A DNA stretch of 64,000 nt from Terriglobia bacterium (GTDB lineage Bacteria; Acidobacteriota; Vicinamibacteria; Vicinamibacterales; CAVVIG01): assembly GCA_020073005.1 (NCBI GenBank), contig JAIQFX010000012.1:36476-100475 (forward strand), given 5' to 3'. Positions 28,008 through 35,843 of this stretch are shown piece after piece. The translations under genes were made by a program, and so were the position numbers. Each line of letters opens with the position of its first letter. The stretch's first letter is position 1. Below the pieces are notes generated by a model. It had not been told where the DNA came from. It ran no database searches and saw only the letters and a list, made by a program, of their open reading frames with translations.

Positions 28008-28664
28008 CTAGGAGCGCCGCAGGCCGCCGATCAGATAATCCGCGAAGCGATCCGCGATCTCCTGCGATGTCGCCGCGCCGCGCGGGTTGAACCAGCGCGG
28101 AATCCAGTTCACCGCGCCGAACACCGCGAACGCCAGCAGCTTCGGATCGCCGGGTCCGAACGCCCCGGCGGACATCCCTTCGCTCAGCACCATGCGGACG
28201 CCGTGCTCGAACCGGTCGCGCCGCGCGATCACCGCGCGCAGATGGGCGGGCGAGAGCGCCTCCAGATCCAGGAACAGCGCCGTCCCGTGCAGCTCGTCGA
28301 GAATCGTGTGGACGAAGGCGACGATCAGCCGCCGCAGCTTCTCATCCGCCGGCAGGCCGCTGCGCTCCACTTGATCGAGGATCGCGACGAGTTGATCGAG
28401 CGAGTACTGGTGGCACGCGAAGAGAATCTCCTCTTTGTTCTTGAAGTAGTAATAGAGGTTGCCCTTCTTCATGTGCAGCGCCGCCGCGATCTGCTCGACG
28501 GTGGCGCCGTGATACCCGAGGCGCCGGAACGCCCTGGCCGCGCTTTTCAGGATGTCGACGCGGGTTGACGCCGTCGGATCGGCGTTGTGCGGCCGCCTCG
28601 AGCGCCGTCGCGGGCGCTTCGCGGCCGCGGGCCGCGTGGTTGTCGTTGACTCGCTGGTTGTCAC
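28008..28664 (-). CDS. TetR/AcrR family transcriptional regulator
   Basis: A 218-residue repressor-type regulator. The N-terminal helix-turn-helix is AARAFRRLGYHGATVEQIAA then LHMKKGNLYYYFKNKEEIL (about residues 40-80). The C-terminal ligand-binding domain ends near GAVNWIPRWFNP, as in fatty-acid/aromatic-CoA type TetR proteins. It diverges from boxC with only 36 bases between start codons, so it probably controls the box operon, perhaps with an aromatic-CoA ligand (inference). The first 27 residues are basic and low complexity (RPRRRSRRPH). Confidence 0.92.
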   Translation of the reverse strand: MTTSESTTTTRPAAAKRPRRRSRRPHNADPTASTRVDILKSAARAFRRLGYHGATVEQIAAALHMKKGNLYYYFKNKEEILFACHQYSLDQLVAILDQVERSGLPADEKLRRLIVAFVHTILDELHGTALFLDLEALSPAHLRAVIARRDRFEHGVRMVLSEGMSAGAFGPGDPKLLAFAVFGAVNWIPRWFNPRGAATSQEIADRFADYLIGGLRRS

Positions 28665-28675
28665 GGCTCTAAAGT
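28646..28675 (+). promoter_or_regulatory. Possible promoter for boxC
   Basis: TTGACT (28646-28651) and TAAAGT (28670-28675) are separated by 18 bases, giving a start near 28682, about 20 bases before the boxC ATG. The -35 box lies inside the 5' end of the divergent tetR gene, which would allow repression by its product. Confidence 0.35.
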
Positions 28676-28700
28676 TAGTTTGACCCGCCGTTCAATTTCA

Positions 28701-30344
28701 ATGATCACTTTCGAGACGCGCCCCGACACCTATCACCACTGGAAACTGACGTTCGACGGTCCCGTGGCGACGCTTTCAATGGACGTCCGCGAGGACGCCG
28801 GGCTCTCGAGCGAGTACCGCCTCAAGCTGAACTCGTACGACCTCGCCGTCGACATCGAGCTGGCCGACGCGCTGCAGCGCCTCCGCTTCGAGCACCCCGA
28901 GGTCCACGCCGTCATCGTGACGTCGCTCAAAGAGCGGATCTTCTGCGCCGGCGCGAACATCATGATGCTGCGCGGCTCGTCGCACGGCGCGAAGGTGAAC
29001 TTCTGCAAGTTCACCAACGAGACGCGTCTCGCGATGGAGGACGCCAGCGCCCATTCCGGCCTCAAGTTCCTCGCGGCTCTCAACGGCATCTGCGCGGGCG
29101 GTGGCTACGAGCTGGCGCTCGCGTGCGACGAGATTCTGCTCGTCGACGACGGCAACTCGGCCGTCAGCCTGCCGGAAGCGCCGCTGCTCGGCGTCCTGCC
29201 CGGCACGGGCGGCCTGACGCGCCTCGTCGACAAGCGGCGCGTGCGCCGCGATCTCGCCGACTTCTTCAGCACGCTCGTGGAAGGCGTGAAAGGGAAGCGC
29301 GCGGTCGACTGGCGGCTCGTGGACGCGGTCGCGCCGACGAGCCGGTTCAAGGACGCCGTGCAATCGCGCGCGCGCGAACTTGCCGCGACATCGGATCGCC
29401 CGGCGAGCGGCCCCGGCATCGCCTTGAAGCCGCTCAACCCGACCGTGACCGACTCCGCCGTGACGTACTCGGCCGTCGCGCTCGCGCTGCATCGCGACAA
29501 GCGGACGGCTGAGCTCACCGTCCACGCGCCGAGCGGTCCGCAGCCGACGTCTTCGACAATGGGGCCGGCCGAGATTCTCGCGGCCGGCGATCAATTCTGG
29601 GCGCTGCGCGCGTTCCGCGAGCTCGACGATGCGCTGCTGCGGCTGCGCGTGAACGAACCCGAGATCGGCACGGTGGTGATTCGCGCGGACGGCGATCGCG
29701 ACGCCGTGCTGGCGATCGACCGCGCGCTCGTCGCGCACCAAACGCACTGGCTCGTGCGCGAGATCATCCATTTCATGAAGCGGACGCTGAAGCGCCTGGA
29801 CCTGACCGCGCGCAGCTTCTTCGCCTTCATCGAGCCGGGCTCGGCGTTCGCCGGATCGCTCTTCGAGCTGGCGCTGGCCGCCGACCGCTCGTACATGTTC
29901 CACGACGATCAGGAAGAGAACGTCGTCGCGCTCTCGCCGATGAACGCCGGTCCGCTGCCGATGAGCAATGGACTGACGCGGCTGCAGACGCGCTTTCTCG
30001 AACGCGCGGACACCATCGCCGGACTGCTGGCGCACGAGGGCCCGTTCAACGCCGGAGACGCGGAGAACGCGGGCCTCGTCACGTTCGCGCCGGACGAGAT
30101 CGACTGGGACGATGAAGTGCGGCTCGCCGTCGAGGCGCGCGCGACGTTCTCGCCGGACGCGATGACCGGGCTCGAGGCGAACCTGCGCTTCGCCGGGCCC
30201 GAGACGATGGAGACGAAGATCTTCGGACGGCTGACGGCGTGGCAGAACTGGATCTTCCAGCGCCCGAACGCCGTCGGCGCGAAGGGCGCGCTGCAGGCGT
30301 ACGGACAACAGGGAAGGCCGGAGTTCGACTGGAAGCGGACCTAA
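28701..30344 (+). CDS. boxC: 2,3-epoxybenzoyl-CoA dihydrolase (BoxC)
   Basis: A 547-residue crotonase-superfamily protein of the aerobic benzoyl-CoA pathway. It hydrolytically opens the epoxide of 2,3-epoxybenzoyl-CoA to 3,4-dehydroadipyl-CoA semialdehyde and formate. The length (~550, twice a normal crotonase), the N-terminal block ETRPDTYHHWKLTFDGPVAT, the oxyanion-hole region LKERIFCAGANIMML and NGICAGGGYELALACDEI, and adjacency to boxB all support this call. The ATG at 28701 is chosen; TTG at 28680 would add seven residues, and neither has a good ribosome-binding site. It is the first gene of a box operon divergent from tetR. Confidence 0.93.
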   Translation: MITFETRPDTYHHWKLTFDGPVATLSMDVREDAGLSSEYRLKLNSYDLAVDIELADALQRLRFEHPEVHAVIVTSLKERIFCAGANIMMLRGSSHGAKVNFCKFTNETRLAMEDASAHSGLKFLAALNGICAGGGYELALACDEILLVDDGNSAVSLPEAPLLGVLPGTGGLTRLVDKRRVRRDLADFFSTLVEGVKGKRAVDWRLVDAVAPTSRFKDAVQSRARELAATSDRPASGPGIALKPLNPTVTDSAVTYSAVALALHRDKRTAELTVHAPSGPQPTSSTMGPAEILAAGDQFWALRAFRELDDALLRLRVNEPEIGTVVIRADGDRDAVLAIDRALVAHQTHWLVREIIHFMKRTLKRLDLTARSFFAFIEPGSAFAGSLFELALAADRSYMFHDDQEENVVALSPMNAGPLPMSNGLTRLQTRFLERADTIAGLLAHEGPFNAGDAENAGLVTFAPDEIDWDDEVRLAVEARATFSPDAMTGLEANLRFAGPETMETKIFGRLTAWQNWIFQRPNAVGAKGALQAYGQQGRPEFDWKRT

Positions 30345-30350
30345 TTGCGT

Positions 30351-30439
30351 CATGTGGTCATCTGGGTATCTCGTCAATGCCGGTGGCCCAATGCTCCAAT
30401 CAATGACGAGATAACCAGATGACTCGATGACCACATTCA
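30351..30439. repeat. MITE-like inverted-repeat element, copy 3
   Basis: It fills most of the 105-bp boxC-boxB gap. The right end ATGACTCGATGACCACATTCA matches the ends of copies at 5973-6075 and 8097-8193. The left end has a small internal deletion. The element ends ten bases before the boxB ATG. Confidence 0.7.
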
Positions 30440-30449
30440 ACGAGGCGAG

Positions 30450-31868
30450 ATGATCTCCGCCGAGAAGATCCCCAACAACGTCAACCTCTCGAGCAACAAG
30501 CGGCTGCAGCGCGCGCTCGAGCACTGGCAGCCGAAGTACATCCAGTGGTGGCGCGACATGGGGCCGCAGGGCTTCCAGGACCATCACCAGGTTTACGTCC
30601 GGACGGCGGTGAGCGTGGATCCCGAAGGCTGGGCACATTTCGAGTACGTGAAGCTGCCGGAGTACCGCTGGGGCATCTTCCTCGCCGATCCCGTTCACGA
30701 TCGCCGCATCGGCTTCGGCGATTTCTTCGGGCAGCCCGTCTGGCAGGAAGTGCCGGGCGAATTCCGCAACCAGCTCCGCCGCTTGATCGTGACGCAGGGC
30801 GACACCGAGCCGGCGAGCGTCGAGCAGCAGCGGCTGCTCGGCCAGCGGTGCCCGAGCCTCTACGATCTGCGCAATCTCTTTCAGGTGAACGTCGAGGAAG
30901 GCCGTCATCTCTGGGCGATGGTCTACCTGCTGCATTCGTACTTCGGCCGCGATGGACGAGACGAGGCGGAGGAGCTGCTCGAGCGGCAGAGCGGCAACCG
31001 CGACAAGCCGCGCATCCTGCAGGCGTTCAACGAACCGATCGACAACTGGCTCGACTTCTTCATGTTCACGATGTTCACCGATCGCGACGGCAAGTCGCAG
31101 CTGATGTCGCTGTCGGAGAGCTCGCTCGATCCGCTGGCGCGCACGACGCGCTTCATGCTGACCGAGGAAGCGCATCACATGTTCGTCGGCGAGACCGGGG
31201 TCGCGCGCATCCTCGAGCGCACGTGCCAGCTCATGAAGGAGGCGGGCTACTCCGGCGACGTGCGGAAGCTGGGCGGCATCGACCTGCCGATGATCCAGAA
31301 GCACCTGAATCAGTGGTTCAGCCTGAGCCTCGATCTGCACGGCAGCGAAGTGTCGAGCAACGCGGCGTCCTACTTCGCCAATGGTCTCAAAGGGCGCGCG
31401 AAGGAGGACACCTTCGGCGAGCACGTCGTGAAGGACGCAGTCTACAATATGGAGTTCTTCGAAGGCGGCAAGGCGGTCACGAAGGACATCCTGATGCGCA
31501 ACGCGATGAACGAAGTGCTGCGTGACTGGTACGTCGGTGACTGCGCCGCGGGCGTCGAGCGCTGGAACCGCATCCTCGAGAGCTACGGCTTCTCCGAGCG
31601 CCTGCGGCTGCCCGACCGCAAGTTCAACCGCGGCATCGGGATGTATGCGGGCTTCCACTTCGATCCGAACGGCGTGCCGCTGTCGGACGAGATGTGGGAG
31701 CGGCGCAAGTACGAGTGGCTGCCGTCGGCGGCCGACACGGAATACCTGCTGAGCATCATGGCGACGCCGGTGTTCGAGCCCGGCAAGTTCGCGAATTACA
31801 TCGCCCCTCCACGCCGCGGGATCAATCAACAACCGATCGACTTCGAGTACGTCCGGACCGAGCAGTGA
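30450..31868 (+). CDS. boxB: Benzoyl-CoA 2,3-epoxidase oxygenase subunit (BoxB)
   Basis: A 472-residue class I diiron monooxygenase that epoxidises benzoyl-CoA at the 2,3 position. Recognisable parts are the N-terminal KIPNNVNLSSNKRLQRALEH and WRDMGPQGF, the diiron helices NVEEGRHLWAMVYLLHSYF and LTEEAHHMFVGETG, and the C-terminal DRKFNRGIGMYAGFHFDPNG. BoxA, the FAD/ferredoxin reductase that feeds it electrons, is not encoded in this window. Start ATG 30450 has GAGGCGAG directly upstream. Its stop overlaps the next start by four bases (GTGA). Confidence 0.95.
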   Translation: MISAEKIPNNVNLSSNKRLQRALEHWQPKYIQWWRDMGPQGFQDHHQVYVRTAVSVDPEGWAHFEYVKLPEYRWGIFLADPVHDRRIGFGDFFGQPVWQEVPGEFRNQLRRLIVTQGDTEPASVEQQRLLGQRCPSLYDLRNLFQVNVEEGRHLWAMVYLLHSYFGRDGRDEAEELLERQSGNRDKPRILQAFNEPIDNWLDFFMFTMFTDRDGKSQLMSLSESSLDPLARTTRFMLTEEAHHMFVGETGVARILERTCQLMKEAGYSGDVRKLGGIDLPMIQKHLNQWFSLSLDLHGSEVSSNAASYFANGLKGRAKEDTFGEHVVKDAVYNMEFFEGGKAVTKDILMRNAMNEVLRDWYVGDCAAGVERWNRILESYGFSERLRLPDRKFNRGIGMYAGFHFDPNGVPLSDEMWERRKYEWLPSAADTEYLLSIMATPVFEPGKFANYIAPPRRGINQQPIDFEYVRTEQ

Positions 31869-32575
31869 AACCGCTGTCCATCACGTGGCTGGGTCACGCG
31901 ACGTTTGTGCTCCAGTCGCCTGGTGGCAGGCGCCTCATCTTCGATCCGTTCATCACCGGCAATCCGTCGGCGCCCGAGGACGCGAAGAGGACGATCGGCG
32001 CGCTCGATCTCGTGCTCGTGACGCACGGGCACAGCGACCACGTGGCCGACGCGGTGGCGCTCGGCCGATCGACCGGCGCGCACGTCGTCGCGCCGGACGA
32101 ATTGTCGGTGTGGCTCCAGAAGAAGGGCGTGAAGCACGTCACCGGCATGAATCTCGGCGGGACGCTGCGGATGCTGGGACTCGCGATCACGATGGTGCCC
32201 GCGTGCCACAGCAGCTCGATTGAAAACGTCGAGGACGGCCAGATCCTGTACATGGGCGCGCCGGCCGGCTACGTCGTCACGTTCGAGAACGGCCAGACGA
32301 TCTATTACGCGGGCGACACGTCGATCTTCGGCGACATGCGGCTCATCGGCGAGATGTACCACCCGCAGATCGCGTTCCTGCCGATCGGCGATCACTACAC
32401 GATGGGACCGGAGCAGGCGGCGAAGGCGTGCGAGCTGCTCGGTGTGACGCAGGTCGTGCCGATGCACTACGGGACGTTCCCCGGGCTGACCGGAACCCCT
32501 GCCCGGCTCCGGGAACTCGTGGAACCACGAGGCGTGCAGGTGCTCGAGCTCAAACCCGGTGAAACCGCAACCTGA
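31865..32575 (+). CDS. Metal-dependent hydrolase, beta-lactamase-like fold (UPF0173 type)
   Basis: A 236-residue cytoplasmic MBL-fold hydrolase. WLGHATFVLQSPGGRRLIFDPF at the N-terminus, THGHSDHVADA (the HxHxDH metal motif), YYAGDTSIFGDM and a C-terminal MHYGTF are typical of the UPF0173 / L-ascorbate-6-phosphate lactonase-like group. GTG at 31865 overlaps the boxB stop, so it is co-translated with the benzoyl-CoA pathway genes. A hydrolytic step on a box intermediate, such as a lactone or a misacylated CoA, is plausible but purely inferred from position. Confidence 0.85.
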   Translation: MKPLSITWLGHATFVLQSPGGRRLIFDPFITGNPSAPEDAKRTIGALDLVLVTHGHSDHVADAVALGRSTGAHVVAPDELSVWLQKKGVKHVTGMNLGGTLRMLGLAITMVPACHSSSIENVEDGQILYMGAPAGYVVTFENGQTIYYAGDTSIFGDMRLIGEMYHPQIAFLPIGDHYTMGPEQAAKACELLGVTQVVPMHYGTFPGLTGTPARLRELVEPRGVQVLELKPGETAT

Positions 32576-32593
32576 AGATGATTAACCACCTTT

Positions 32594-32611
32594 CCTCCGT
32601 GTCTTCCGTGG
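32594..32611 (-). repeat. CCACGGA(A/G)GACACGGAGG repeat, copy 1
   Basis: Minus-strand CCACGGAAGACACGGAGG lies in the 54-base gap before the aldehyde dehydrogenase. Further copies are at 46085-46111 and in the pair around 61577-61672. Confidence 0.6.
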
Positions 32612-32629
32612 TGGAGAATTCGTGACGAC

Positions 32630-34087
32630 ATGACGACGAGCGTAATGCGCAAGCAACTCTTCATCAACAACGACTGGCGTGACGCGGCGGGCGGGAAGGT
32701 GCTCGAGGTCGTGAATCCGGCGACCGAGGACGTCATTGCCGAGGTCGCATCCGCCGAGCAGAGCGACGTGGACGCTGCCGTTGCGGCGGCGCGCGCGGCG
32801 CTCGACGGCCCGTGGGGCAGGATGTCGGCGCGCGAGCGCGGCAAGCTCGTCTGGAAGATCGGCGAGACGCTGCTCGAGCGCGCGGATGAAATCGCGCGGC
32901 TCGAGACGCTCCATAACGGCAAGCCGATTTTCGAGTCGCGCCAGATCGAAGTCCCGGCATCCGCCGAGTGCTTCCAGTACTACGCGGGCTGGGCGGACAA
33001 GATTCACGGCGAGACCGTCCCGGTCAAGGGCAACTACCTGACCTACACGCTGCGCGAGCCGGTCGGCGTCATCGCGGCGATCGTGCCGTGGAATTTTCCG
33101 CTGCTGCTGACGTCGTGGAAAGTCGCGCCGGCGCTCGCGTGCGGCAACACGGTCATCATCAAGCCCGCGAGCCAGACGCCGCTGACGGCGATCGCGCTGG
33201 CGGAAGTCGCGAAGGACGTCGGCCTGCCGCCCGGCGTGCTCAACGTGATCACGGGGCCGGGATCGAAGGTCGGGCAGATGCTCGTCGATCATCCCGGCAT
33301 CGACAAGATCGCATTCACCGGCGACACGTCGACCGGCAAGCAGATCATGCGCGGCTCGTCGGAGTCGCTCAAGCGGATCACGCTCGAGCTCGGCGGCAAG
33401 TCACCCAATATCGTCTTTCCCGACGCCGACCTCGACGCCGCGATCCGCGGCGCGACGACCGGCATCTTCTACGGCAAGGGCGAAGTCTGCGCGGCCGGAT
33501 CGCGGCTGCTCGTGGACAAGTCGATCAAGAACGAGTTCATCGACAAGGTCGCCGCGCGCGCGAAGAAGATGGCGCCTGGCGACCCGATGGATCCGAAGAC
33601 GCGGCTCGGCGCGATCTCGTCGAAGAAGCAGCTCGAGACCGACCTGCGCTACATCGAGACCGCGAAGAAGGAAGGCGCGACGCTCGTCGCCGGCGGCGGC
33701 CGCGCCGATATCGGGACGGGGAAGGGCTACTTCCTGCAGCCGACGGTCTTCGATGGCGTCACGCCGTCGATGACGATCGCGCGCGAGGAGATCTTCGGGC
33801 CGGTGCTCGCCGCGATCGAGTTCGCGGACGTCGACGAAGCGATCGCGCGCGCCAACGATTCCACCTACGGCCTCGCCGCCGCGGTCTGGACGAAGGACAT
33901 CAAGAAGGCGCATTATGTCGCGCGCAAACTCCAGGCGGGCACAGTCTGGATCAACACCTACAACATCTACGACACGGCGGCGCCGTTCGGCGGCTACAAG
34001 CAAAGCGGCTTCGGCCGCGAGATGAGCGTCCACGCGCTCGAGCATTACACCCAGGTGAAAAGCGTATGGGTGGATCTGAATCAGTAG
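32630..34087 (+). CDS. Aldehyde dehydrogenase (NAD(P)+)
   Basis: A 485-residue enzyme of the classic aldehyde dehydrogenase superfamily that oxidises an aldehyde to the acid. The cofactor/active-site blocks are VPWNFPLLLTSWKVAPALACGNT, FTGDTSTGK, the catalytic glutamate in LELGGKSPN, the nucleophilic cysteine in GEVCAAGSR, and the C-terminal FGGYKQSGFGREMS. In its operon position it could oxidise the 3,4-dehydroadipyl-CoA semialdehyde made by BoxC, but it looks like a general betaine/aldehyde-type enzyme rather than a dedicated BoxD. ATG 32630 and ATG 32645 are both usable starts. Confidence 0.92.
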   Translation: MTTSVMRKQLFINNDWRDAAGGKVLEVVNPATEDVIAEVASAEQSDVDAAVAAARAALDGPWGRMSARERGKLVWKIGETLLERADEIARLETLHNGKPIFESRQIEVPASAECFQYYAGWADKIHGETVPVKGNYLTYTLREPVGVIAAIVPWNFPLLLTSWKVAPALACGNTVIIKPASQTPLTAIALAEVAKDVGLPPGVLNVITGPGSKVGQMLVDHPGIDKIAFTGDTSTGKQIMRGSSESLKRITLELGGKSPNIVFPDADLDAAIRGATTGIFYGKGEVCAAGSRLLVDKSIKNEFIDKVAARAKKMAPGDPMDPKTRLGAISSKKQLETDLRYIETAKKEGATLVAGGGRADIGTGKGYFLQPTVFDGVTPSMTIAREEIFGPVLAAIEFADVDEAIARANDSTYGLAAAVWTKDIKKAHYVARKLQAGTVWINTYNIYDTAAPFGGYKQSGFGREMSVHALEHYTQVKSVWVDLNQ

Positions 34088-34088
34088 C

Positions 34089-34106
34089 GCAGGCCTTCAG
34101 GCCTGC
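34089..34106. repeat. Short palindromic repeat (TTCA-loop family)
   Basis: GCAGGCCTTCAGGCCTGC forms an 8-bp stem. It begins two bases after the aldehyde dehydrogenase stop and precedes the next GTG start by four bases. Confidence 0.7.
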
Positions 34107-34110
34107 TCGG

Positions 34111-34560
34111 GTGGCTGGTGGCTGGCGGCTGGCGGTCGTGACGATTCTCACGCTCGCAGTGCCGGCGCTCGCGCAGACGGCGATGAGCAAAGCCGAGCAG
34201 GAAATTCGTGCCGCCGAGCACTTGTGGAACGAGGCGCGCGTGAAGGCGGACGTGGCCGCGCTCGATCGCCTGCTCGCCGACGGCTGGACCGTCACGCACG
34301 GCGGCGGCACGATGGACACGAAGGCGCAGTACCTCGCCGATCTGAAATCCGGCGACCGCAAGTTCAGCGCCGACGTCAACGAAGACCAGGTGACGATTCG
34401 GTTCTACGGCGACACGGCCGTCGTGGCCGGGCTGAGCGATTCGAAAGTCACCTTCAAGGGACAGGTGCAGGGCGGTCCGCTGCGCTTCACGCGCGTGTAC
34501 GTCAAGCGCGACGGCCGCTGGCAGATGGTCGTCTCGCACGCGACGAGTCGAAAGCCCTGA
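34111..34560 (+). CDS. Secreted NTF2/SnoaL-like protein (DUF4440 type)
   Basis: A 149-residue protein with a signal-like N-terminus (VVTILTLAVPALAQ) followed by an NTF2-like alpha+beta barrel: EIRAAEHLWNEARVKADVAALDRLLADGW, then YFAD-like YLADLKSG, and a closing FTRVYVKRDGRWQMVVSHAT. This small fold is used by many binding proteins and enzymes, and no catalytic residues can be assigned. GTG 34111 or GTG 34138 gives the secreted form; ATG 34183 would give a cytoplasmic form. It is the last gene of the box operon, directly followed by a palindromic repeat (34561-34578). Confidence 0.75.
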   Translation: MAGGWRLAVVTILTLAVPALAQTAMSKAEQEIRAAEHLWNEARVKADVAALDRLLADGWTVTHGGGTMDTKAQYLADLKSGDRKFSADVNEDQVTIRFYGDTAVVAGLSDSKVTFKGQVQGGPLRFTRVYVKRDGRWQMVVSHATSRKP

Positions 34561-34578
34561 GTCCGGCTGAAGCCGGGC
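34561..34578. repeat. Short palindromic repeat (TTCA-loop family, reverse orientation)
   Basis: GTCCGGCTGAAGCCGGGC starts at the first base after the stop codon of the NTF2-like gene and ends 12 bases before the end of the convergent transporter gene. Confidence 0.65.
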
Positions 34579-34590
34579 GCCACGGGCCGG

Positions 34591-35835
34591 CTAGCGCTGC
34601 GTCAGCACCATCGCGATCGTCAGGACGATCATGACGACGACCGTCACCCACGCGATGACGTTGAACGTGCGCGTGTTGACCTGATCGCCCATCAGCTCCT
34701 TGTCGTTGGTCAGCAGCAGCATGAAGATCAGCACGAACGGCAGGACGGCGCCGTTGACGACCTGCGACAGCACGATGACGTGCACTTGCGGAAAGCGGGG
34801 GATCAGCAACACTCCGGCGCCCGCGACGATCAGCACGGTATAGAGCCAGTAGAACACCGGCGCTTCGTGGAACTGCTTGTCCAACCCTGATTCGAATCCC
34901 AGGCCTTCGCAGACGGCGTAGGACGTCGAGATCGGCAGAATCGACGCGGCGAAAAGCGACGCGTTGAACAGGCCGGCCGCGAACAGCAGGTACGCGTACT
35001 CGCCTGCGAGCGGCCGCAGCGCCTGCGCCGCGTCGGCGGCGTCCTTGATTTCAGTACGGCCCGTCACGAAGAGCGTGGCCGCGCACGCGACGATGATGAA
35101 CCACGCGACGACGTCCGTGAACAGACAGCCGAGGATGACGTCCCACCGCGACATCCGGTACTGCTTCGGCGTGATGCCTTTTTCAACAATGGACGCCTGC
35201 AGATAGAACTGCATCCACGGCGCGATCGTCGTGCCGACCAGGCCGATCACCATGAACAAGTAGCCGTAATTGCGAATGCCGATCGTCGACGGCCGGCTGA
35301 CCGTGGCGATGGCGGCCGCCTTCCAGTCGGGATGCGCCAGCAGGCCCGCGATGATGTAGCAGACGTAGAAGCCCGATGCGAGCAGGAAGAGTTTTTCGAC
35401 GCTGTTGTAGGTGCCGCGAACGACCATCAGCCAGACGACGCCCGCGGCGAGCGGGACCACGATGTACTTCGACAGGCCGAACAGCTCCATGCTGCTCGCG
35501 ACGCCGGCGAACTCGGCGACGACGTTGCCGAAATTGGTGACGACGAGCGCGAGCATCAGCCAGAACGTGACGCGAAACCCGAACTCCTCGCGGATGAGAT
35601 CGCTCAGGCCCTTGCCGGTCGCCGCGCCCATGCGCGCGGCCATCTCCTGCACGACCACGAGCGCGATCGTGATCGGGATCATCGTCCAGAGCAGCGAGTA
35701 GCCGAACTGCGCGCCGGCCAATGAGTACGTGAAGATGCCGCCCGCGTCGTTGTCCACGTTCGCGGTGATGAAGCCCGGTCCGACGATCGCCAGGAAGAAC
35801 ACAATCCGGCCGCGCCATGTCTTGAAGAAGGTCAT
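34591..35835 (-). CDS. Nramp-family divalent metal transporter (probable Mg2+/Mn2+ type)
   Basis: A 414-residue inner-membrane transporter with about 11 transmembrane helices and the LeuT-like Nramp layout. The TM1 unwound region reads GPGFITANVDNDAGG (Asp28, Asn29, Asp30) in place of the classic DPGN. The TM6 site reads T-T-I-A205-P-W where transition-metal Nramps have a methionine followed by Pro-His. Loss of that methionine is expected to weaken Fe/Mn selectivity over Mg. It follows the PRC/MgtE-N/CBS gene by eight bases on the same strand, under an M-box riboswitch, which supports magnesium transport. Direction of transport is assumed inward. Confidence 0.88.
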   Translation of the reverse strand: MTFFKTWRGRIVFFLAIVGPGFITANVDNDAGGIFTYSLAGAQFGYSLLWTMIPITIALVVVQEMAARMGAATGKGLSDLIREEFGFRVTFWLMLALVVTNFGNVVAEFAGVASSMELFGLSKYIVVPLAAGVVWLMVVRGTYNSVEKLFLLASGFYVCYIIAGLLAHPDWKAAAIATVSRPSTIGIRNYGYLFMVIGLVGTTIAPWMQFYLQASIVEKGITPKQYRMSRWDVILGCLFTDVVAWFIIVACAATLFVTGRTEIKDAADAAQALRPLAGEYAYLLFAAGLFNASLFAASILPISTSYAVCEGLGFESGLDKQFHEAPVFYWLYTVLIVAGAGVLLIPRFPQVHVIVLSQVVNGAVLPFVLIFMLLLTNDKELMGDQVNTRTFNVIAWVTVVVMIVLTIAMVLTQR

Positions 35836-35843
35836 GGCCGGCC

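Noticed and set aside
30345..30449. Small RNA or attenuator between boxC and boxB
   Set aside because: The hairpin potential is explained by the MITE-like inverted repeat, also present at two unrelated loci.
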